DNA from: Caldilineaceae bacterium
GTDB taxonomy: Bacteria > Chloroflexota > Anaerolineae > Caldilineales > Caldilineaceae
NCBI GenBank assembly: GCA_020846635.1
Contig: JADLDO010000028.1
Span: 62,001 to 126,000, forward strand
Direction: 5' to 3'
DNA length: 64,000 nt
Shown piece by piece: positions 27,512 through 36,475 of the stretch (positions within the stretch are counted from its first letter, which is position 1; every line of letters begins with the position of its first letter). The translations under genes and the position numbers were made by a program. The notes under the pieces are model-generated. The model saw only the letters and a list, made by a program, of their open reading frames with translations, had not been told where the DNA came from and did no database searches.

Positions 27512-28570
27512 TTAATCCTGGAGCCACGGGTCAAAGGCGTCGCGCAGCCCGTCGCCCAACAGATAGATGCCTAATGTGGTTAAGAAGATAAAAATACCTG
27601 GGGTCAGCACCAACCAGGGCGCATTGGTAAAACTCCCCAAAGAACCCTGCATCATATTGCCCCAACTTGCCGTGGGTGGGCCAATCCCCACCCCCAAATA
27701 ACTCAGCCCTGCCTCGGCAATGATCGCGCCGGCAATGTTGAAAACCGCCGAGACGATCACAATCGAGGAGACATTGGGAAAGACATGGCGGAACATGATG
27801 CGCCAATTGCCTGTGCCAACAGCGCGGCTGGCAAGGATATAATCCCGCTCGCGCACTGAGAAGATCTGCCCGCGGATCAGGCGCGAGAGTCCCATCCAAG
27901 AAAAGATTCCAATTAAAAAGGCCAAACCTTCGGGGCTAGGGGTGAAGATGCGCGAAAGGATGATCAACAGAAAAAGCAGGGGGATGCTGCCCAGCGTCAT
28001 GATCACGGCATTGATAATATCATCAATAAACGTGGCGGCATAGTAGCCGCTGATCACCCCCAGCAGCACCCCTAGCGTCATCGAGACTGCTGCCACATAG
28101 ATACCGATACGCAAGGAGACACGCCCACCATAGACCCCGCGCGTCAAGACATCGCGCCCGGCGTCGTCGGTTCCCATCCAATGACATTCCCCGCGGCCCA
28201 GTTGAAAACAGTCGCCAATCCCAGCCGCGGCGCTCTGGAAGATTGCGCCCCACCGCCCCCACTGGCAGTCGCCTGCGCCTTGGCAACTTTTCGTAAATTC
28301 CTGGAACATGGGCCAGGCTTCGGCGGCCCAAGTGGGTGGCTTGTTACGCATTCGCAGATTGGTATCGGTGGGATCAAAGCCCAAGACATTGTCGCCAATC
28401 CACGGAGCCGCGACCGAAATTGTGATCATAAAGCTCAACAAGATGATGGCAAAAACTGAAAATTTATCATGCCACAGTTTTTGGGCAACAGCACCCCAAT
28501 AGCTCTGTTGCTTGATTTCTTTCAGCGGCGTCGTGCCTGGCCGCGACATGCTGAGCGTACCCTGTGCCAT
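27512..28570 (-). CDS. Oligopeptide/dipeptide ABC transporter permease, DppC/OppC type (unit 2)
   Basis: A 352-residue inner-membrane permease. It has the N-terminal short cytoplasmic stretch plus one membrane helix typical of the OppC group, then a long external loop of about 80 residues with paired cysteines (CQGAGDC, CFQLGRGEC). The BPD_transp_1 domain follows, and its EAA loop (SRAVGTGNWRIMFRHVFPN) docks the ATPase. It ends with the usual GDGLRDAFDPWLQD. It starts three bases after the stop of the DppB-type gene, so the two are translated together. The partner ATPases are presumably those encoded at 31885-34082. Confidence 0.92.
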   Translation of the reverse strand: MAQGTLSMSRPGTTPLKEIKQQSYWGAVAQKLWHDKFSVFAIILLSFMITISVAAPWIGDNVLGFDPTDTNLRMRNKPPTWAAEAWPMFQEFTKSCQGAGDCQWGRWGAIFQSAAAGIGDCFQLGRGECHWMGTDDAGRDVLTRGVYGGRVSLRIGIYVAAVSMTLGVLLGVISGYYAATFIDDIINAVIMTLGSIPLLFLLIILSRIFTPSPEGLAFLIGIFSWMGLSRLIRGQIFSVRERDYILASRAVGTGNWRIMFRHVFPNVSSIVIVSAVFNIAGAIIAEAGLSYLGVGIGPPTASWGNMMQGSLGSFTNAPWLVLTPGIFIFLTTLGIYLLGDGLRDAFDPWLQD

Positions 28571-28573
28571 AGC

Positions 28574-29614
28574 TTAACCCACCGTCTTGTCATAGCGAAC
28601 ACGCGGGTCGACAACGCTATACAAAATGTCCACCATCAAGGTTCCCAAAATGCCCAAGAATGAGCTGACGACAAAAAGCGCCATCATCATCGGATAATCG
28701 CGCGAATTGATGGCATTAAAGGTCAGCCGTCCCATGCCGGGCCATGAAAAAACCAACTCAAAGAGAATTGCGCCCGAAAGAATCAGGAGGAAAATACCAG
28801 CCAGCCCTGTGACAAATGGCATCAGCGCATTACGCAAGACATGGCGCAGAATCACCACCTGGCGCGAGAGTCCTTTGGCCTTTGCCGTACGTACATAATC
28901 CTGGTTCAAGACTTCGAGCATCTCAAAACGGAGGATGCGAGAAAAGCCGATCCAGCCGCCAATTGAGCTCACCAGCGCGGGCAGCAGCAGGTGGTGCAGG
29001 CGATCCAAGAGGGAGCCATCACCGATTGTATACATGCCCCCCAAGGGAACCCACCCCAGATAGCCCCCCAGAATAATCAAGAGCAGCAGACCGATCCACC
29101 ACTCCGGTACGGTGTTGATCAACACCGTCGAGACGCGAATCAGATTGTCGGGCCAGCGACCGCGATTGAGCGCGGCGATAATGCCCAGCGGGAAACCAAT
29201 CAGCACACTGAGCAGCAGGCCAGAGAAGGCCAGTGTAAAGGTGGCTGGAATCCGGGCAACAATAAGGTCTAGGACTCTTTCGCCTCTGAACGAAAAGGAT
29301 CGCCCAAAGTCCAGGCGCACGATGCCATGCACACAATCTTTTTCATCGACCAAGCAGCGCCCGCTGCGCCATTCATCCGTCTTGGGCAGCCAATCTTCGC
29401 CAAATGCCCAGGCGACATACTGCACCGGGATCGAGCGGTCAACGCCATAGGCACGCTCTAAACGCGCAATGTCCGTGACGTTGCTGGTGGGGTCTTGCTC
29501 CAAAAATTGGAGAGGCCCACCCGGGGCAAGCTGGTAGATCGAGAACGCGATCAGCGTCGAGATCCACATCAGCGCAAAGGATTGAATTGTACGACGGATG
29601 ATATAGCGCGTCAT
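28574..29614 (-). CDS. Oligopeptide/dipeptide ABC transporter permease, DppB/OppB type (unit 2)
   Basis: About 346 residues from ATG 29614 (MTRYIIRRTIQSF). The open frame runs ten codons further, but there it enters the 29633-29676 stem-loop. It has the usual OppB landmarks: one N-terminal helix, an APGGP motif, a LERAYGVD segment, an external loop extended by a CLVDEKDCVHG stretch, and an EAA loop (RTAKAKGLSRQVVILRHVLRNA). It forms the channel with the adjacent DppC-type protein. It follows the binding-protein gene after a stem-loop, an arrangement repeated in the other two cassettes. Confidence 0.92.
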   Translation of the reverse strand: MTRYIIRRTIQSFALMWISTLIAFSIYQLAPGGPLQFLEQDPTSNVTDIARLERAYGVDRSIPVQYVAWAFGEDWLPKTDEWRSGRCLVDEKDCVHGIVRLDFGRSFSFRGERVLDLIVARIPATFTLAFSGLLLSVLIGFPLGIIAALNRGRWPDNLIRVSTVLINTVPEWWIGLLLLIILGGYLGWVPLGGMYTIGDGSLLDRLHHLLLPALVSSIGGWIGFSRILRFEMLEVLNQDYVRTAKAKGLSRQVVILRHVLRNALMPFVTGLAGIFLLILSGAILFELVFSWPGMGRLTFNAINSRDYPMMMALFVVSSFLGILGTLMVDILYSVVDPRVRYDKTVG

Positions 29615-29632
29615 GGCTGGATTCACACTTGA

Positions 29633-29676
29633 GCGCGTGGGCAAGCACTTCTCCTGAAATGTGCTTGCCCACGCGC
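29633..29676 (-). promoter_or_regulatory. Strong stem-loop between binding-protein and permease genes (unit 2)
   Basis: A perfect 16-pair stem (29633-29648 with 29661-29676) and a 12-base loop, without a T-run on the minus strand. In this position it would stabilise the upstream binding-protein message and reduce read-through into the permease. The loop reads AGGAGAA on the minus strand, like a ribosome site, 19 bases before ATG 29614. Confidence 0.75.
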
Positions 29677-29716
29677 AGACGATACCCTAGCGACTTCTAC
29701 TGGACAGCGCCGGTAC

Positions 29717-31543
29717 CTATGGCTCTGCGATGTACCAATCTTCCGAATTCCAACCGATGCCTAAAGCGCGGGGATCGATCCCCTGGATGCGTACGTTCTG
29801 CCCGCTCCACGCTTTTGTATAGTAGAGGAAGACATAGGGCGAATCCTCAGCAATGATCCGCTGGACTTCTTGGTACTTTTCCTTGCGGATAGCATTGTCG
29901 TAGGTCTTGCCGCCTTCTTCAAAGAGCGCTTCCACATCTTTGTTGATGTAACCGACTGCGTTCAGGCTAGGAATAGTATCTTCAGACCAGATTGTAAACA
30001 TGATATGCGGCTCGATGGCGGAATTCCACCCCAGGATGAACATATCCCAATCCGGCGCATCGTTTGGCCCTGTCACTGCCTCCAGATAGCTGGCCCACTC
30101 CATCGCCTGAATCTCGACGTTAATCCCGATATCGCTGAGATAGTCCTGGACAGTCACCGCGATTAGTTCGCGAATCTTGTTCGTGTTGGGGCCATAGACC
30201 AGCTTGAGCGTCAAGGGGTTGCCGTCGGGATCGAGCATCACGTCACCGTCGTAGGTGTAACCGGCTTCCTCGAACTTGGCAATCGCCTTCTCGGTGTCAT
30301 ACTCATAACATTCCACATCAGGATTATAGACCCATGAAGTTTCCGGGTAGATCGAGCAGAGACGCTTGCTCTGGCCGAGCATGATCTCGTCGGTCAGTTC
30401 TTCCTTGTTAATGGCATAGTTGATGCCCTGGCGAACATTGAGGTCCATCGTCGGCGCGCCCTCGCGGCGCATGTTGAAGCCGATGAATGACCACGAAGCC
30501 GCCGCGGGCCACCACTCATAGACATTGATGTTGGGCTGTGATTTCGCCTCCTGCAAATTCTCCGGTGAAATGAAGCCTGTGTCCGACTCGCCACTGAGGA
30601 GACGCTGATATTCAATATCCTGGTCGGGGACGATCTCAATTACGTAGCGGTCGAAGTTGGGGCGACCCTTATACCAGTAATTCTCGTTGGCCTCAAAGAC
30701 GGCAAATTGATCGCGCTTCCACTCGACTAGCTTATAGGGGCCGGAGACAACCGAAGGGCTGTTGATCTCTGGGTTGGTTGCCGGGTCATCCCAATCCAAC
30801 CCCTCCCAAATATGTTTCGGCAGCGGCGTAATCAAGCCGGACATCTGCCCCAATGCGGGCGCATAGATCTCACCGATCTTGACTTCAATCGTGTAATCAT
30901 CCAGCGCCTCATAGGATTGGATGAATTCCAACTGCGAGATATAGGGATAGCCGTTGTCCGGGTTGCTTGCCATGTCATAGGCAAACTTGAAATCGTTGGC
31001 CGTAATCGGCTCTCCATCGCTCCACAGCATGTCATGGCGCAGGTGGAAGGTGAAGGTTAAGCCATCTTCGGCAATGGTATAGCTTTCCGCCATGTTGGGG
31101 ATATATTCCAGCGTGTCTTCGTGCAGGCGCAACAAGCCACCCGCCCAGACCATGCCTTGATAGCCGCGCGAGGCTGTGTCTGTGACGGTATAGGGATGGA
31201 AGCTTACGGCGTCGGAGGAGGAGACATCACGATATTCGCCGCCATAGTGGGTGCGCTTGGTCGTCACATCTTCATCGCTATTGACGGTAATCCCCAATAC
31301 TTGTTGAGATTGGACAGCCTGGGATGACTCGACAGCGGTTCTTGACTCATCTGCCGCGGCCTCCTCTGTCGGTTCAGCTGTCGCCTCGGCTTCAGCGCTG
31401 CCTGCTGCGGGCGCTTCCGCGGCGGGGGCCTCGCGCACGTCAGGGGCGGTGCTTGGCGCGGAACAAGCTGCCAGGAGGAGGATTAGCACCAACAGCACAC
31501 TCACCCCAGACAACCGTTTGTGTACAACATCATGTTTGTTCAT
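29717..31543 (-). CDS. ABC transporter substrate-binding lipoprotein, family 5 (unit 2)
   Basis: About 608 residues from ATG 31543, chosen because AAGGAGAG lies seven bases upstream and a lipoprotein signal follows: hydrophobic core, then LLAAC near residue 26. An Ala/Pro/Glu-rich linker of about 45 residues leads to a normal-order SBP_bac_5 fold: YGGEYRDV, SFHPYTVTD, LWSDGEPITANDFKFAYD, SGPYKLVEW, LLSGESDTGF, then LNVRQGINYAINKEEL and FEEAGYTYDGD. It would capture peptides or similar ligands outside the membrane and hand them to the permeases encoded downstream. Confidence 0.92.
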   Translation of the reverse strand: MNKHDVVHKRLSGVSVLLVLILLLAACSAPSTAPDVREAPAAEAPAAGSAEAEATAEPTEEAAADESRTAVESSQAVQSQQVLGITVNSDEDVTTKRTHYGGEYRDVSSSDAVSFHPYTVTDTASRGYQGMVWAGGLLRLHEDTLEYIPNMAESYTIAEDGLTFTFHLRHDMLWSDGEPITANDFKFAYDMASNPDNGYPYISQLEFIQSYEALDDYTIEVKIGEIYAPALGQMSGLITPLPKHIWEGLDWDDPATNPEINSPSVVSGPYKLVEWKRDQFAVFEANENYWYKGRPNFDRYVIEIVPDQDIEYQRLLSGESDTGFISPENLQEAKSQPNINVYEWWPAAASWSFIGFNMRREGAPTMDLNVRQGINYAINKEELTDEIMLGQSKRLCSIYPETSWVYNPDVECYEYDTEKAIAKFEEAGYTYDGDVMLDPDGNPLTLKLVYGPNTNKIRELIAVTVQDYLSDIGINVEIQAMEWASYLEAVTGPNDAPDWDMFILGWNSAIEPHIMFTIWSEDTIPSLNAVGYINKDVEALFEEGGKTYDNAIRKEKYQEVQRIIAEDSPYVFLYYTKAWSGQNVRIQGIDPRALGIGWNSEDWYIAEP

Positions 31544-31884
31544 GAATTTGCTCTCCTTACACCGTCTTTTGCTTTTGCTTGGCGATTTTACTCTGGATGA
31601 GGTCATCGAGGGTCAGGCGAACATCCAGGTACTTGGTGTTCTAGCGAGATTATCTAACTTGTCGAAGTTTTGCAACCGGGCCACTGATATTGGGTGGTAA
31701 CATCAAATTCTAGCATAACTATCTATCATAGGGTTCTAACACACAGGAGGTTTACCTACAGTAAGGCAACTGTACTTTCTATTGTGAAAATAAAGCAGCC
31801 ATGAAAAAGACTTTAGACCAGGGTAAAACATCGGTTTGTATTGTAACCCTCCCGAAAGTTCGGAGCTTCCGGGAGGATACAAAA
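31544..31884. other. Intergenic gap upstream of the unit 2 binding protein
   Basis: No gene is seen. It holds the ribosome site AAGGAGAG (31551-31558, minus strand) and the palindrome at 31843. A promoter for the binding-protein gene is likely here, but no element is convincing. Confidence 0.5.
31843..31880. repeat. Dispersed palindrome, copy 3 of 5
   Basis: Arms GTAACCCTCCCGAAAG and GCTTCCGGGAGGATAC pair with a few mismatches. It lies five bases beyond the stop of the ATPase gene at 31885, so on the minus strand it may end or stabilise that message. Confidence 0.75.
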
Positions 31885-32928
31885 CTACAACGTTGCCGAC
31901 TTTACGGGCGTTTGCCAGGTCGGTATGCCGCCGCGCGTCTTGTCCACATAGTGGCAGGCGACCCAATGCCCCTCCGTCTTTTCTTCAAAGACCGGCTCGA
32001 CCTGCTTACAGAGATCGGTGGCATAGGGGCAGCGTGTGTGGAAGCGGCAGCCGCTGGGTGGGTTGACCGGCGATGGCACTTCGCCCGTTAGGATGATCCG
32101 CTGTCGTTTGCGCCGCGGGTCGGGAATGGGAATGGAGGAGAGCAGCGCCTGGGTATAGGGATGCAGTGGGTTGCGGAAAAGCGCCGAACGAGAGCCTACC
32201 TCGACCATCTTGCCCAGATACATCACGCCCACACGGTCGCTGATGTGCTCTACCACGCTCAAGTCATGGGCGACAAAGAGGTAGGTAAAGCCAAATTCGG
32301 CCTGCAAACTCTTCAACAGGTTGAGAATCTGTGATTGAATTGACACATCCAGCGCCGACACCGGCTCATCAAGCACAATAAAACGCGGGCTGAGCGCCAG
32401 CGCACGCGCAATGCCAATGCGTTGGCGTTGTCCACCGGAAAACTCATGTGGGTAGCGGTGGGCGTGATAGGGGTTGAGCCCTACCTTGTCCAGCATCTCT
32501 TGTACAACGCTGCTGCGCTCTTTACCATCGCGCATCCCGTGGATATAGAGCCCTTCGGCGATAATATCGCCCACGGGCATACGCGGGTCTAGCGACGAAT
32601 AGGGGTCTTGAAAGATAATCTGCATATTGCGGCGCATCGCTTTGAGTTCGCCGCCCCGCTTGCCAAAGACATCCTCGCCGTCGAATGTCACCTGACCGCT
32701 TGTGGCCTTGACCAAGCGCAAGATCGTGCGGGAAACAGTGGTCTTGCCACAGCCCGATTCTCCCACCAGTGAAAAGGTTTCGCCTTCGCGAATGGAAAAG
32801 CTCACCCCATCCACAGCCTTCACTTGGGCCACCACGCGCTGCAACAGACCGGCGCGGATTGGGAAATAGGTCTTGAGGTCCTCTACACTTAACAACTCTT
32901 TAGCTGCCAGGTCTACAGGGATTGTCAT
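31885..32928 (-). CDS. Oligopeptide ABC transporter ATP-binding protein, DppF/OppF type (unit 2)
   Basis: A 347-residue ATPase with Walker [10 protein letters not shown] near residue 55, a Q-loop ([12 protein letters not shown]), signature [15 protein letters not shown] and Walker B FIVLDEP, all intact. The C-terminal oligopeptide-transporter extension has the cysteine cluster [14 protein letters not shown]. The N-terminal [19 protein letters not shown] is typical of the OppF subgroup. Its start overlaps the stop of the DppD-type gene by four bases (ATGA), so the two subunits are coupled. It powers import through the permease pairs encoded on either side. Confidence 0.94.
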   Translation of the reverse strand: MTIPVDLAAKELLSVEDLKTYFPIRAGLLQRVVAQVKAVDGVSFSIREGETFSLVGESGCGKTTVSRTILRLVKATSGQVTFDGEDVFGKRGGELKAMRRNMQIIFQDPYSSLDPRMPVGDIIAEGLYIHGMRDGKERSSVVQEMLDKVGLNPYHAHRYPHEFSGGQRQRIGIARALALSPRFIVLDEPVSALDVSIQSQILNLLKSLQAEFGFTYLFVAHDLSVVEHISDRVGVMYLGKMVEVGSRSALFRNPLHPYTQALLSSIPIPDPRRKRQRIILTGEVPSPVNPPSGCRFHTRCPYATDLCKQVEPVFEEKTEGHWVACHYVDKTRGGIPTWQTPVKSATL

Positions 32929-34082
32929 AGTCGTTCTGCCGTGTCTAGTCCTGGATTGGATCCTGGCTCTATCTCCACTGCGGCGTCACCCTCTGTAGGT
33001 TCGACAAAAACCTCGTCGCCCTCAAAGCGCCAGTCGGTGCGCTCCACACCCGCCCACAGATGGGCAGTGGCGGGGTCGCGCATGAAACAACGCACTGAAT
33101 GTCCCGGCTCCACCTCAATCAGCCGCGTCTCCGTCTCTGTGCAGAGATCTTTGACATAGGGACAGCGGGCAGCAAACTTGCACGCCGGCGGCAGGTCGAT
33201 CAAGTTGGGCACCGAGCCGGGGATCACCGCCAGGCTCTCGCGCACATCGCCCAAAACGGGAATCGCGGCCAGCAAGCCCTCTGTATACGGGTGCAGCGGC
33301 TTATCAAAGAGCGTGATCACATCGGCATATTCCACGATCTGCCCCGCATACATCACGGCGACACTGTCGCACATCTCGGCGATTACCCCCATATCGTGGG
33401 TGATCAAGAGAATAGCGGTTCCTGTCTCGCTGCGTAATTTACGCATCAGATCGAGAATTTGCGCCTGGATCGTCACATCTAGCGCGGTGGTTGGCTCATC
33501 GGCAATCAGCAGCTTGGGCAGACAAGAAAGCGCCATTGCAATCATCACGCGCTGGGCTTGACCGCCGCTGATCTCATGGGGAAATGCCGTGGCGCGGCGG
33601 GCCGCGTCGGGGATGCCCACCTTGCGCAACATCTCCACTGCCTGCTGCCACGCCTCTTGCTTCGAGAGATCCTGATGAATCATGATCGTCTCGGCGATCT
33701 GGTCGCCAATCCGAAAGACAGGGTTGAGGGAACTGGCGGGCTGTTGGAAGATCATCGAGATCTCATCCCCGCGCAACTGCACCAGTTCGTCCTCCGGCAT
33801 TGTCACCAGATCGTGCCCGCCCAGCAGGATTTCGCCGCTGACAATTTTGCCGGAAGCGCTCAACAGGCGCATGATGGAGAGCGAAGTGACGCTCTTGCCA
33901 CTGCCCGACTCCCCTACCAGCCCCATGACTTCACCAGGACGAATGGCAAAATCCACCCCATTAATAGCCTGCACGACACCATCTTCGGTGTAAAAATAGG
34001 TCTTTAACCCCTTGACTTCGAGCAGGGGTTGACCATTCTTTGATTGAGTTTCTGCTTGTGTTGCGATTTGAGAAGTTTCCAT
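32925..34082 (-). CDS. Oligopeptide ABC transporter ATP-binding protein, DppD/OppD type (unit 2)
   Basis: A 385-residue ATPase. Walker A is GESGSGKS near residue 56, the Q-loop [12 protein letters not shown], the signature [14 protein letters not shown] (one change from the usual SGGMRQRV) and Walker [14 protein letters not shown]. The C-terminal HPY extension has [14 protein letters not shown]. The last 50 residues, rich in Glu and Asp, extend beyond the usual family end. It follows the DppC-type permease of unit 1 by 21 bases, so the two transporter units are physically continuous. Confidence 0.94.
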   Translation of the reverse strand: METSQIATQAETQSKNGQPLLEVKGLKTYFYTEDGVVQAINGVDFAIRPGEVMGLVGESGSGKSVTSLSIMRLLSASGKIVSGEILLGGHDLVTMPEDELVQLRGDEISMIFQQPASSLNPVFRIGDQIAETIMIHQDLSKQEAWQQAVEMLRKVGIPDAARRATAFPHEISGGQAQRVMIAMALSCLPKLLIADEPTTALDVTIQAQILDLMRKLRSETGTAILLITHDMGVIAEMCDSVAVMYAGQIVEYADVITLFDKPLHPYTEGLLAAIPVLGDVRESLAVIPGSVPNLIDLPPACKFAARCPYVKDLCTETETRLIEVEPGHSVRCFMRDPATAHLWAGVERTDWRFEGDEVFVEPTEGDAAVEIEPGSNPGLDTAERL

Positions 34083-34103
34083 ACGATTTGAAATTCTGCC
34101 TAG

Positions 34104-35108
34104 TTAACGCTTCAAACGGGGGTCAAGGGCATCGCGCAGGCCATCACCGATAAAGTTAAAGCCCAGCGACACCAGGACCAACGGAATCCCTGGCACAAGG
34201 GGCAGCCACGGATGTTGGAACATATAGCTTTGTGATTGAGCCATCATATTGCCCCAGGTGGGCGTTGGGTCCTGGATGCCCAGCCCCAGAAAGCTCAATG
34301 CAGCCTCCAGAATAATGACACCGCCCAACGCCAGACTCGCATTGACAAGAATCGGCGCAATGCCGTTGGGAATGATATGGCGGAAGATAATGCGCGCATC
34401 ATTGGCCCCCAGCGCGCGCAGTGACTCGACAAAATCTTGGTTGCGTAACGAGAGCGCCATGCCGCGCATCAGGCGCGCCGCACCCAGCCAGCTAAAGACC
34501 ACCAGGATCAGCACCAAGACCACGACTTTTTGTGACTCTCGCTCTGAAGCCAGCAAGATGGCGCTGATCGCATTGACCATAAAGCGGGGCAAAGGCAGCG
34601 CGGCATCGGTGTTGATGAGGATCGCCGACACGATTAACAGAATGGGCAGCAGGGGAATCGAGAGCATGAACTCGATCAAGCGCGAGATAAACGCATCCAG
34701 CCAGCCGCCATAAAACCCCGCCATCGCGCCAATGATCACACCCAACGTTTCCGAGATCAGCACCACGGTAAAAGCAATGGTCAGCGAAATGCGTCCCGCA
34801 TAGAGAACACGCGTAAACAGATCGCGGCCAAGATGATCAATGCCCAAGAGGTGAATGCTGCCTTCGCTGCCGGCGATGCCTGGCGGCGCGGGGCGTGCGT
34901 TGGTTGCCACATCCACTGTATCGCGCGGATAGGTCGTAATCCACGGAGCCAGCAGCGAAGCAATAAAGATGATCAAAATTAAGATCAGCGAAAAGACCGC
35001 CAGCCGGTGGCGCATAAAACGCCGGGCGATGACGGCAAATTGACTTTCTTCTTTCACCGCCGCAGCCGGTTTGCTCTTGCTCGGCAGCATTTCAGCAACA
35101 GTTGCCAT
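34104..35108 (-). CDS. Oligopeptide/dipeptide ABC transporter permease, DppC/OppC type (unit 1)
   Basis: A 334-residue permease with an N-terminal cytoplasmic stretch and membrane helix (LAVFSLILILIIFIASLLAPWI), the GIDHLGRDLFTRVLYAGRISL motif of the family, a BPD_transp_1 core, and an EAA loop (ESLRALGANDARIIFRHIIPNG). It ends GDGLRDALDPRLKR. An extra hydrophilic stretch (NTDAALPLPRFMVNAISAILLASERESQK) separates two helices in the core. It is preceded by the DppB-type gene with a 23-base gap. Confidence 0.92.
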   Translation of the reverse strand: MATVAEMLPSKSKPAAAVKEESQFAVIARRFMRHRLAVFSLILILIIFIASLLAPWITTYPRDTVDVATNARPAPPGIAGSEGSIHLLGIDHLGRDLFTRVLYAGRISLTIAFTVVLISETLGVIIGAMAGFYGGWLDAFISRLIEFMLSIPLLPILLIVSAILINTDAALPLPRFMVNAISAILLASERESQKVVVLVLILVVFSWLGAARLMRGMALSLRNQDFVESLRALGANDARIIFRHIIPNGIAPILVNASLALGGVIILEAALSFLGLGIQDPTPTWGNMMAQSQSYMFQHPWLPLVPGIPLVLVSLGFNFIGDGLRDALDPRLKR

Positions 35109-35131
35109 GATGATTTTCCTCTCCCCGTATC

Positions 35132-36310
35132 TTATTGGTATTTAATACGAGGGTCAACCACGGTGTACAGGAGGTCCCCCAACAGCGTGGCGATTACCGT
35201 TAAAACTGCCGTAATCAAAATAAAGGCCAGTGCAATAGGCCAGTCGCTGCGGTTAAGCGCATCGACATACAAGCGTCCCATCCCCGGCCAGGCAAAGACC
35301 GTCTCGGTGATGATTGCCCCGGCAAAGACATTGGGGATTTGCAGCACCAAAATGGTGATGAACGGAATCAACGCATTACGCAGTGCGTGTTTCGTAATCA
35401 CAACGCGTTCGATCAAGCCTTTGGCGCGGGCCGTTCGCACATAATCCTGACGCAGCACCTCTAACATGGAAGACCGCACAAAACGGCTCCAGGTTGCGGT
35501 ATTGAAGAAGGTCAACACGGTTAGCGGCATCACCAAATGCAGCAGGCGATCAGCAATGCCGCCAGGTGTAATGCGTGGAATCCAGGGCGCAATTTCATAG
35601 GGTCGCACTGCGACACGCAGCCCAGAGGGGATGCGTGGAATCCACGGCGCTGTATCCGCCAGAAAGACGGGCATGACCGAAAAGAGCAGGATCAGCAACA
35701 ACCCGAAGAAAAAGACGGGCATCGAGGAGCCAATAAAGGAAAAGGTCGTAAAGAAATAGTCAAAACGAGAATATTGGCGCACAGCGCTATAAATGCCGAT
35801 GGGCACGCCGATCAGCAAGGAGAGCACTAATGCGCTCACCATGAGTTCGAGCGTCGGCCCCAGGCGACTCCAAATTTCACCCGCTACCGGCTTACCCCGG
35901 CTGATCACAGACGATTTGCCAAAATCGCCGCGCAGAACCCCTTTGCTGCTCAATACTTCGGGGTGGATTTGAGGAATCTCATGGAGATAGACATAGTCGT
36001 CACATTCTCCATTTTGCCCCTCCATATAACAGCCCACCGGCACATTGACAAACCACTCTTGACCGGCAAACACAATCGGCCCATCGGGCAGCCCTGTCAG
36101 CCAACGGCTAAAGCGCACCGGCCAATAGAGTTCCAACTCATATTGGGCGCGGATACGCGCATAATCTTCTGCCGTCAAGCGGTTCTGCTGTTGGCGCAAG
36201 CCGGTCAATGGCCCGCCGGGCGCAATGCTAAAAAGCCAATAGGTGGCAATCGCAGCCAAAAAGGTTACAATCACCATCTGGAATAAGCGACGAATCAGAT
36301 AACTTGTCAT
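35132..36310 (-). CDS. Oligopeptide/dipeptide ABC transporter permease, DppB/OppB type (unit 1)
   Basis: About 392 residues, longer than the usual 310-340. It begins MTSYLIRRLFQM and has the APGGP motif. The first external loop is extended and contains a CYMEGQNGECDDY cysteine pair. A second insertion in the core holds the peptide APWIPRI twice, 20 codons apart, encoded by a 20-base direct repeat (see 35571). The EAA loop (RTARAKGLIERVVITKHALRNA) is intact. It follows the permuted binding-protein gene after a stem-loop. Confidence 0.9.
   Translation of the reverse strand: MTSYLIRRLFQMVIVTFLAAIATYWLFSIAPGGPLTGLRQQQNRLTAEDYARIRAQYELELYWPVRFSRWLTGLPDGPIVFAGQEWFVNVPVGCYMEGQNGECDDYVYLHEIPQIHPEVLSSKGVLRGDFGKSSVISRGKPVAGEIWSRLGPTLELMVSALVLSLLIGVPIGIYSAVRQYSRFDYFFTTFSFIGSSMPVFFFGLLLILLFSVMPVFLADTAPWIPRIPSGLRVAVRPYEIAPWIPRITPGGIADRLLHLVMPLTVLTFFNTATWSRFVRSSMLEVLRQDYVRTARAKGLIERVVITKHALRNALIPFITILVLQIPNVFAGAIITETVFAWPGMGRLYVDALNRSDWPIALAFILITAVLTVIATLLGDLLYTVVDPRIKYQ
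35571..35650. repeat. 20-base direct repeat inside a permease gene
   Basis: ATGCGTGGAATCCAGGGCGC at 35571-35590 recurs at 35631-35650 with one difference. The spacing is exactly 60 bases, so the frame is kept and the peptide APWIPRI appears twice. Confidence 0.85.
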
Positions 36311-36364
36311 GGTCAATTCCTGCCCGGCTGGGTCAATGTCAAGCGCCGGAAAAACGAACAGAAA

Positions 36365-36397
36365 GGGTGGGTGGGTACCATCGCACCCGACCCACCC
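36365..36397 (-). promoter_or_regulatory. Stem-loop between binding-protein and permease genes (unit 1)
   Basis: GGGTGGG (36365-36371) pairs with CCCACCC (36391-36397), and an inner GGGT/ACCC helix extends it. There is no T-run. It lies between the binding-protein stop and the permease start, as in the other two cassettes. Confidence 0.6.
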
Positions 36398-36475
36398 CGA
36401 CTACCTAGCTACACTGTTCCACGTACCACGCCGAATCACAGGGATAGCTCATCCCTGCAACTGGCCTGAAACTGC

